DNA of 21,188 bases from Clostridia bacterium (GTDB lineage Bacteria; Bacillota_A; Clostridia; Oscillospirales; CAG-272). Shown here piece by piece: positions 13,968-19,798 of the stretch. The translations under genes were made by a program, and so were the position numbers. Numbering within the stretch: position 1 is the stretch's first letter; each line of letters begins with the position of its first letter. Under the pieces are notes generated by a model. The model searched no databases, had not been told where the DNA came from, and saw only the letters and a program-made list of their open reading frames with translations. The stretch lies in contig JAFTLD010000060.1 in assembly GCA_017452945.1 (NCBI GenBank), positions 1 through 21,188 on the forward strand, given 5' to 3'.

Positions 13968-14393
13968 TTAGTCTTCTACCACAACGCCCATGCTGCGTGC
14001 GGTACCTGCGATCATGCTCATAGCAGCTTCGATGCTGGCAGCGTTCAGGTCGGGCATCTTGGTCTCAGCGATCTTTCTGACCTGTTCCTTGGTGATGGTT
14101 GCCACCTTGTTCTTGTTGGGCTTAGCCGAAGCAGTTTCCAGACCGCAAGCCTTCTTGATCAGAACGGGTGCGGGAGGAGTCTTGGTGATAAAGGTGAAGG
14201 AACGGTCTGCATATACGGTAATGACAACGGGGATCGTCAGACCGATGTCATTCTTGGTTCTTTCGTTGAACTCTTTTGTAAATACGGGAATTGCAACACC
14301 GTACTGACCCAGAGCGGGACCTACGGGAGGCTGAGGAGTAGCCTTACCTGCGGGCAGCTGCAACTTGATATACCCTAATACTTTCTTTGCCAT
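13968..14393 (-). CDS. rplK: 50S ribosomal protein L11
   Basis: A 141-residue protein of the GTPase-associated centre of the ribosome. The N-terminal domain shows [20 protein letters not shown], and the RNA-binding C-terminal domain ends with [17 protein letters not shown]. Length is exactly typical. GGAGG lies about 10 nt before the ATG. It is separated from nusG by 112 nt containing several hairpins (14427-14500), a plausible place for feedback control by L1. Confidence 0.97.
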   Translation of the reverse strand: MAKKVLGYIKLQLPAGKATPQPPVGPALGQYGVAIPVFTKEFNERTKNDIGLTIPVVITVYADRSFTFITKTPPAPVLIKKACGLETASAKPNKNKVATITKEQVRKIAETKMPDLNAASIEAAMSMIAGTARSMGVVVED

Positions 14394-14426
14394 TTTTACT
14401 TAACCTCCATATGTGGTACTTTGTGC

Positions 14427-14500
14427 GGGAGAATTGCAGAATTTTTCTCCCTCCCACTGTTTCTGTCCGGCACGGACAGCTCTGTCCCTTTTTCGGACAG
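14427..14500 (-). promoter_or_regulatory. Hairpins in the nusG-rplK gap
   Basis: Three stems lie in the 112-nt gap: CTGTCC/GGACAG (14482-14500), CTGTCCG-gca-CGGACAG (14463-14479) and GGGAGAA/TTCTCCC (14427-14451). The first two are near copies of each other. None is followed by a clear U tract in the leftward direction. A leader structure for L1 autoregulation of rplK-rplA is likely in this place in general, but I cannot match the L1 site by eye. Confidence 0.5.
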
Positions 14501-14505
14501 TAATC

Positions 14506-15045
14506 TTAATTTGCCGGCTTGATCATGGATGCATCAAGCTCGACAGGCATGTCACGGCGGCCTCTCTTGACCAATACCGTCACGTTCTTGAGGTCATCCG
14601 AGATAGACTGGACGACACCGGAATAGCCCTCGAACAGGCCGTTGACAACCTCTACCGTATCGCCTACGTTGAAGGAAAGCTTTACCTTAACTTCTTCAAT
14701 GTTCAGCGCCTCAACCTCCTCAGGAGTCAGAGGGGTAGGACGGGATCCGGGGCCGACAAAGCCGGTCACACCGGTAATGTTACGGACAGCGTGCCAGGAT
14801 TCATCGGTCATGACCATCTTGATCAGCACGTAGCTGGGGAAGACCTTGACTTCTGTGATCTTTTCTTCGCTTCCGTTCTTTTCCACAACGGTTTCCACGG
14901 GAATTCTGATATCGAAAATCAGATCGCCCAGACCGCGGTTTTCAACGATTTTTTCAAGGCTCGTTTTTACTTTGTTTTCGTATCCCGAATAGGTGTGCGC
15001 CACATACCATCTTGGGCCTACGTTCATAGCATCGATATCGCTCAT
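14506..15045 (-). CDS. nusG: Transcription elongation/termination factor NusG
   Basis: A 179-residue protein with the NGN domain at the N-terminus (WYVAHTYSGYENKVKTSLE) and GVTGFVGPGSRPTPLTPEEV in the middle. The C-terminal KOW domain carries FNVGDTVEVVNGLFEGYSGV. It binds RNA polymerase and modulates pausing and termination, and links to ribosomes. The ATG at 15045 is used because a weak AGGT lies about 9 nt upstream; an internal ATG (MNVGPRW) has no ribosome site. It follows secE by 18 nt, the usual bacterial order. Confidence 0.96.
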   Translation of the reverse strand: MSDIDAMNVGPRWYVAHTYSGYENKVKTSLEKIVENRGLGDLIFDIRIPVETVVEKNGSEEKITEVKVFPSYVLIKMVMTDESWHAVRNITGVTGFVGPGSRPTPLTPEEVEALNIEEVKVKLSFNVGDTVEVVNGLFEGYSGVVQSISDDLKNVTVLVKRGRRDMPVELDASMIKPAN

Positions 15046-15063
15046 CGCTCAATACCTATGCAA

Positions 15064-15663
15064 TTAGTGGAACAGACCAACGATCAGCTCCAACAGGCTC
15101 TTTTCGAACCACAGATCGCCGCCGGTGCTTGCACCGCCAAAGATCTTTTCCAGAACCAGGTTGAACAGGAAGATCACCAGCGTGATTGCTGCTACCACCA
15201 GAAGCACTACCAAAGTGTTCTTGCGGGTATCCTTCCAGGAGCTCCATACGATTCTCTTCTTTTCGCTATTCAGCGCGCGCAGGAATTCTGCTACCTTTTC
15301 TCTCTTGACGATGCAGAATACCACGCCTGCAATCAGACCTGCAATGACAAGGCCCCAGATCACAATCTTGGTCCAGTACAGAACCTGATCGCCATCCTTG
15401 TTCTCGCGAGTGAAGTTCTTTTCCCAGAAATTCTGGTCACCTTCGGTTGTGGTTTCCTCATCATGATCATGTTCGGTCGTCTCACCCTCGGTGGTCTCCT
15501 CACCGGAAACTGCCTCGGTCGTTTCCTCGTCTGCCACAGTGGTTTCTTCCGCTGCAGTAGTAGTTTCCTCTTCAGCGAATACACCTACGGTGAACAGAGA
15601 GCACGCAAGAACAACTGCAAGCAAAAGAGCTAAGAGATTTCTTCTTGTGTTAAAAGCAGTCAT
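15064..15663 (-). CDS. secE: SecE translocase subunit with long N-terminal secreted extension
   Basis: The C-terminal half is SecE: the cytosolic helix KREKVAEFLRALNSEKKRIV (120-139), then WSSWKDTRKNT and a membrane helix at about 150-174. The usual Pro in the WP motif is replaced by Ser. Position between rpmG and nusG confirms the identity. At 199 residues it is far longer than the 60-90 typical of Firmicutes. The extra part is a signal peptide (1-30, ending VFA), an acidic Thr/Glu-rich stretch (31-75) and an added membrane helix (98-119). A possible amphipathic helix ends the protein (184-199). SecE stabilises SecY in the protein export channel. GGGGGGAG precedes the ATG, which supports this start. 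Confidence 0.93.
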   Translation of the reverse strand: MTAFNTRRNLLALLLAVVLACSLFTVGVFAEEETTTAAEETTVADEETTEAVSGEETTEGETTEHDHDEETTTEGDQNFWEKNFTRENKDGDQVLYWTKIVIWGLVIAGLIAGVVFCIVKREKVAEFLRALNSEKKRIVWSSWKDTRKNTLVVLLVVAAITLVIFLFNLVLEKIFGGASTGGDLWFEKSLLELIVGLFH

Positions 15664-15679
15664 TATCTCTCCCCCCAGA

Positions 15680-15841
15680 TTACTTTGTTTCTCTGTGAAG
15701 AGTGTGCTTGCGGCAGAATTTGCAGTACTTCTTGAGTTCGAGTCTGTCAGGGTCGTTCTTCTTGTTTTTCTTGGTGTTGTAGTTTCTCTGCTTGCACTCG
15801 GTGCATGCCAGAGTTACCTTGACTCTTACGTCATTAGCCAT
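15680..15841 (-). CDS. rpmG: 50S ribosomal protein L33 (zinc type)
   Basis: A 53-residue protein, read directly from the minus strand: it begins [16 protein letters not shown] and ends [18 protein letters not shown] (13-16) and CKFC (40-43) are the zinc-binding pairs of the C+ form of L33. GGGAGG lies about 11 nt before the ATG. It is the first gene of rpmG-secE-nusG-rplK-rplA, a common Firmicutes order. The tRNA-Trp gene that sometimes lies beside it is absent. Confidence 0.96.
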   Translation of the reverse strand: MANDVRVKVTLACTECKQRNYNTKKNKKNDPDRLELKKYCKFCRKHTLHRETK

Positions 15842-15983
15842 TTGTTCGGCACCTCCCATTATTAATTATTTGGTTTTTTTCGTTTTCGAAAAAACCCGTG
15901 TACCTCCCTCTGAAAACGGATGCGCTCATTGCCCTTGCGGGCGGCGCAAAATGAGCACAATAAAAAAGCCCTTTCGCAGAGGT
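15842..15983 (-). promoter_or_regulatory. Structured mRNA leader of the rpmG operon
   Basis: The leader of about 140 nt can fold into GCTCATT/AATGAGC (15924-15930 with 15950-15956) enclosing GCCC-ttgc-GGGC, and an A/T hairpin near 15872-15895. The second lies about 20 nt before the ribosome site. No known riboswitch is recognised; it may be an autoregulatory or stabilising structure. Confidence 0.5.
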
Positions 15984-15989
15984 ACGGCT

Positions 15990-16019
15990 ATTATACCATA
16001 CACTGCAAGGGCTTGTCAA
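15990..16019 (-). promoter_or_regulatory. Promoter with UP-like tracts for the rpmG operon
   Basis: Read leftward: TTGACA (16019-16014), an 18-bp spacer and TATAAT (15995-15990). Upstream, 16020-16070 has phased A/T tracts like an UP element, fitting a strong ribosomal-protein promoter. AAGGGCTT (16007-16014) and AAGCCCTT (15966-15973), followed leftward by TTTTTT, form a terminator-like stem around the -10 box. Confidence 0.9.
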
Positions 16020-16104
16020 TAGTTTTTTGAATTTTTTCTACAATTTTTCCATATTATTTTTATGAATTATGCCAAAACTCCGATCAGATTTCAGAATACG
16101 GCAC

Positions 16105-16130
16105 GGAAAGGGCTGCGCACAGCCCTTTCC
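16105..16130. other. Perfect 11-bp palindrome
   Basis: GGAAAGGGCTG (16105-16115) and CAGCCCTTTCC (16120-16130) form a perfect stem with a CGCA loop. On the plus strand ATTATATTAT follows; on the minus strand no T tract follows. It lies between the rpmG promoter region and the tandem hairpins and may help end transcription of the phosphodiesterase gene. Confidence 0.65.
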
Positions 16131-16142
16131 ATTATATTATAT

Positions 16143-16216
16143 AGCCGAACGGGAGCCGAACCGAATTGCCCGTTCGGCTAGCCGAACGGGAGTTGAACCG
16201 AATTGTCCGTTCGGCT
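16143..16216. repeat. Two tandem 37-bp hairpin repeats
   Basis: Units 16143-16179 and 16180-16216 are identical at 34 of 37 positions. Each starts AGCCGAACGGG and ends CCGTTCGGCT, so each forms a 10-11 bp stem with a loop of about 15 nt. All three differences are C in the first unit and T in the second. They begin 6 nt after the stop of the phosphodiesterase gene. There is no T tract on the leftward side, so they are not standard intrinsic terminators; 3'-end protection is possible. Confidence 0.82.
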
Positions 16217-16222
16217 AACGAA

Positions 16223-19200
16223 TCAATCCTTCTTCTTGCGCGTTACTGCGGCAGCAATCGGGATCAGAACAAGCACCGTAGCAGCCGCAAAAGACTTGCA
16301 GCCGCCCTCTTTTGCAGGCTGGCTTTCCTGCTCGGTGGGCCCTTCGCTTTCGCTTTGCGCAGGCTCTCCCGTCCCGGGCTCGGTCACCTGCTCGGTCTCC
16401 GGAGCAGTCGTCACCTCAGGCATCTCAACCGTAAAGGTTGCGGGCTGTGTATACATTCTGTACGAGTTCTTTCCGATGGTGTGTACCGAATACGTGATCA
16501 GCGTCAGATCCCCTTGAGCCGTCGGCGTTATGACATTGTTGCTTACAGAGGCTTCGCCCGCGAGAATTTCCACCGTAACTTCATTTGTATTCTTCGAGTT
16601 GCGCCCATAGGTGGTAACGGTATGCCCGATCTCAACGCTTACGTTGCCTTCAAGCACTGCGGGCAACTCGCTCATAACGACGCTGTGCGTTGCCCTTGCA
16701 ATTGCATCGGCATTGTCACCCGTCAAGCCTGCATAACCCCAGATAAAGTGCTTGGCATATGCATTGACACCACCCGCAAACGTCCAGGGGTGGATCTGAA
16801 TGCCGCGGATCATGGCCGCACGCAGATCATCCTGCTGATAATCGTAATTTGATGCGGAACCGTTGGCAGAGAAGCGAGGATTGAGCGTGGCATTATTCTT
16901 GCCGATAAAGTTCATTGCCGCGCGGAAATCCGATTCGGGATTCTCACCGTTCATATACGCCTGGCAGAGCGCTCCGACCGACATTTCGGGATAGACCTTG
17001 CGGAACTCAGCCAGTACCGATGAGCTGAACGAAATGACCGAGCACTGATCGTACATATCGTACTTCTCAACCAGCTCCTTAACGATGGGAACCAGCTTGG
17101 GACTACCCGACTTGATTTCGATATAGAAGCGCACGTCGGTATCCTTGAAGGCCGCCAGGAATGCGTCCAGCGAAGGTACCTTTGCATCCTTGAATCTTTC
17201 GTTGTTTTCATAACCCTTATTGCAATACAGGGCGGTCAGCTCGGCAAGCGTGCTGCCTTCTACCGAAATATTCTGATTACAGGTACGTCCGGTAGTGCCG
17301 TCATGCATGAGCACGGCCTGATTATCCTTGGTCAGGTACACGTCGATCTCGATGACTTGCGCCCCCAGCTCGTATGCATACATAGCACCCTCAATGCAAT
17401 TCTCCGGGGACTTGGAGGGAATGCCGCGGTGACCGATATTGATGGGCATGCGTGTCATGGTATTCTTTTGCAGCTTGTTGCAGGCAACGTCCAGAAGCGC
17501 ATCGGTGGCATCCGAAACCACGCCCACGGCACCCGAAAGCAGCGCGAAATACTGTTCGCTGACAGAGGGGGCATCCGAAGCCCACGCCCATACGTTGACC
17601 TGACGGTCGTACAGATACTGTACGTCCTCATTGCGGCAGAGCTCAACCGGCAAAACCGCTACGGACGCATTATTCGTCTTGACCGCGCGACGAACGTTCA
17701 AAAGCTGCTCTTCTGTCAGATCGCCCACACCCGCAAAATCGGCACGCATATCCAAAATGCCGTAGCAATTGGGCATTTTCTCGCGGGCATACTTCAAGAG
17801 CTCTTTATCCGCGCTGATCAGCTGAACGTCATAGAAGCGGATCGAGTGCAAATAGTCAGCCAACGCATCAGCCTCTTCTTTGTTCGAGATCACAACGCAA
17901 GGCAGAACCTTGAATTCCAGCGCTGTCAGCAGCTCCGAGAAGGTGCAGATCACACTTCCGTCATTGGCCAACACGTTCAAATTGGGATTGATTTCTACCA
18001 TTGCGGATGCAGGCAGCTTCTCTGCCGACATCATGCTCTCCAGTTCAGCCTTGGAGTCAACGGGGCGGATCATGGCAACGTCACCCACGATATTGGTCAC
18101 AGGCTGCGCAACGCTCACATACCCGGGGTTATCCGCCATCTCGCCCATCACAGCGGTCACACCGTCTGCCTGTGCATTGAGATAGACCTCGGATGCACTC
18201 AGCTCACGGTCATAGAAGCGGATAGAACGGTAGGTGGTATCAAAGGTCTTGGAGGGATCACGCTGCGCAATGAACAGATCGTTGGCACCCATAGTCTTGG
18301 GGCAAGCCACCTCTGCCGCCAGCTCACCGTTGCAATAGATACGGCACTTGCCACCCACGTTATAGGTAACCGTGATCAGCGCATTGTCCAGCACGTACAA
18401 CGCGTCCTCGACAACGGGACGCTCATTTCCGGGATTGGCCGCAAACTTAAAGATCAGCTGATTGGTGTTCACGTTGCGGTACAGCGCAAAGTTGTCGTTG
18501 GTACTATTCATAAAGGTATTGTATGCGGAGCCAACCGAGAGGAAATCGCTAAACAGGATCTCCACCGTAAAGCTTTGGCCGTTGACCAGATCCACGATCG
18601 GCTGCGGAAAATAATGAACGGTGGTATCCTGACCGGTCACGCGAAGGCCTTGCTCGGTAAAATAGTTGTTGTCGTTGACCTTGACCGTCAGATCGTTCTC
18701 ACCCACAAGGTCAGTCCAGATATTGGCTGCGGGATCATAGCCGCTCTCGGTATTGGACACACCGCTGTACAGGGAGACCAAGCCTTCCTGCACGTATGTA
18801 CTCGAAATATCGGCATAGCCGTCCACAGCGGCATTATGCAAGACCTCTCCCGCAGACAGCGCACGGGTATAGAAACGAATATTCTTATAAACCGCCTCAA
18901 AATCCTTGGAGGCTTCGCTGTGACCGATAAAGAGATCGTTCGCGCCCATGTACAAGGGGCATTCGCTACGTGCCTTTTCCACGCCGTCCACGTAGATGAC
19001 AACGGATTCACCGTATTCGTACGTCACGGTGATCAGGTGGTTGGGCAAATTGTCCAGCGCATTCGGCACCTTGGGGCGGATCTGACCGCCACCGAATTTC
19101 CACTCGATGACGTTTTCCGAGTTGCGACGGAACAGTGCAAAATTGTCGTTGGAGCTGTTCATGAAGGTATTGAAGCTGCCACCGATCGATTTGAAATCAC

Positions 19201-19567
19201 CAAACTCGATCTCAACGGTAAAGGCTTCACCGTTGACCACCGACACGATATCATTGGGGAAGAAATGCTTGGCAGTTTTAACGTGCAAGCCCTCTTCGGT
19301 GAAGTAATTGTCCGCATTCACGCCTACGGGCAAATCATTATCACCAATCAGGTCTTGCCATGTCTTGGCAGAGGTGTCAAGACCCGCTTCGGTGTTTTGT
19401 TCACCGCTGTACCAGGCATACAAGCCGGTACTGATATAATTATGCACAGGAGTGGCAGCCGCGGGCTCTTCCGAGACCTCCTCGGCAGCAGCAGGAACCA
19501 AAAAAACTGTGCTGACGACGGCAACCGTCATCAAAACGGATAAAAACAAACAGAGGATACGTTTCAT
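16223..19567 (-). CDS. Secreted multidomain glycerophosphodiester phosphodiesterase
   Basis: A 1114-residue surface protein. Signal peptide 1-28. Two similar LamG/concanavalin-like domains follow at about 46-250 and 258-470; both contain NYFTE, MNS.NDNFAL and MGANDLFI. Residues 495-700 resemble a GDPD barrel without its catalytic motifs. Residues 705-965 form an intact GDPD domain: GHRG (712-715), EID (740-742), MHD (754-756) and EIK (817-819). An Ig-like stretch (970-1050), a Thr/Glu/Pro-rich linker and a tail with GGC, a membrane helix and RKKKD follow. It should hydrolyse glycerophosphodiesters outside the cell, perhaps from lipids or teichoic acids; LamG domains may bind glycans. GGAAGGAG precedes the ATG. 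It is a single-gene unit with its own promoter. Confidence 0.9.
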   Translation of the reverse strand: MKRILCLFLSVLMTVAVVSTVFLVPAAAEEVSEEPAAATPVHNYISTGLYAWYSGEQNTEAGLDTSAKTWQDLIGDNDLPVGVNADNYFTEEGLHVKTAKHFFPNDIVSVVNGEAFTVEIEFGDFKSIGGSFNTFMNSSNDNFALFRRNSENVIEWKFGGGQIRPKVPNALDNLPNHLITVTYEYGESVVIYVDGVEKARSECPLYMGANDLFIGHSEASKDFEAVYKNIRFYTRALSAGEVLHNAAVDGYADISSTYVQEGLVSLYSGVSNTESGYDPAANIWTDLVGENDLTVKVNDNNYFTEQGLRVTGQDTTVHYFPQPIVDLVNGQSFTVEILFSDFLSVGSAYNTFMNSTNDNFALYRNVNTNQLIFKFAANPGNERPVVEDALYVLDNALITVTYNVGGKCRIYCNGELAAEVACPKTMGANDLFIAQRDPSKTFDTTYRSIRFYDRELSASEVYLNAQADGVTAVMGEMADNPGYVSVAQPVTNIVGDVAMIRPVDSKAELESMMSAEKLPASAMVEINPNLNVLANDGSVICTFSELLTALEFKVLPCVVISNKEEADALADYLHSIRFYDVQLISADKELLKYAREKMPNCYGILDMRADFAGVGDLTEEQLLNVRRAVKTNNASVAVLPVELCRNEDVQYLYDRQVNVWAWASDAPSVSEQYFALLSGAVGVVSDATDALLDVACNKLQKNTMTRMPINIGHRGIPSKSPENCIEGAMYAYELGAQVIEIDVYLTKDNQAVLMHDGTTGRTCNQNISVEGSTLAELTALYCNKGYENNERFKDAKVPSLDAFLAAFKDTDVRFYIEIKSGSPKLVPIVKELVEKYDMYDQCSVISFSSSVLAEFRKVYPEMSVGALCQAYMNGENPESDFRAAMNFIGKNNATLNPRFSANGSASNYDYQQDDLRAAMIRGIQIHPWTFAGGVNAYAKHFIWGYAGLTGDNADAIARATHSVVMSELPAVLEGNVSVEIGHTVTTYGRNSKNTNEVTVEILAGEASVSNNVITPTAQGDLTLITYSVHTIGKNSYRMYTQPATFTVEMPEVTTAPETEQVTEPGTGEPAQSESEGPTEQESQPAKEGGCKSFAAATVLVLIPIAAAVTRKKKD

Positions 19568-19596
19568 AAGCAGACTCCTTCCTTTTTATTGGTTTC

Positions 19597-19626
19597 ATTA
19601 TACCATGAAAAACAAAGGGTTGTCAA
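19597..19626 (-). promoter_or_regulatory. Promoter of the phosphodiesterase gene
   Basis: Read leftward: TTGACA (19626-19621), an 18-bp spacer and TATAAT (19602-19597), all consensus. It lies 30 nt before the start codon. The rest of the interval up to the ppdK terminator (19627-19730) shows nothing recognisable. Confidence 0.9.
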
Positions 19627-19730
19627 CAGAAAGGCAAGATATGCGCAAAGTTTGGCAGGTTGCACAAGAGCGCCTATACGCCATCCACGCTCGGGGGATG
19701 CTTGCATCGCGCCGGACACCCCTAAGGAAC

Positions 19731-19764
19731 AAAAAAGCACCCCTGCACTTTCGTGCAAGGGTGC
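19731..19764 (-). terminator. Intrinsic terminator of ppdK
   Basis: GCACCC-c-TGCAC and GTGCA-a-GGGTGC pair across a TTTC loop (19737-19764). Leftward the stem is followed by TTTTTT (complement of 19731-19736). It begins 34 nt after the ppdK stop. Confidence 0.9.
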
Positions 19765-19798
19765 GATTTTCATATTGCTGTTTTGTAATTTGTGTAAA

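Noticed and set aside
14413..15633. 406-codon open frame on the plus strand
   Set aside because: It is antisense to nusG and secE, both of which are clear by motif and gene order.
16143..16216. tRNA-like fragments in the tandem hairpins
   Set aside because: The loop resembles a T-arm sequence and the stem an acceptor, but no T stem, anticodon arm or D arm can form in 37 nt.
15842..16222. tRNA-Trp gene expected beside rpmG-secE in some Firmicutes
   Set aside because: No cloverleaf, CCA anticodon loop or T-arm was found on either strand in this interval.
17303..19543. 746-codon open frame on the plus strand
   Set aside because: It is antisense to the phosphodiesterase gene, has no ribosome site or family motifs, and its Cys/His/Arg-rich composition is that of a shadow frame.
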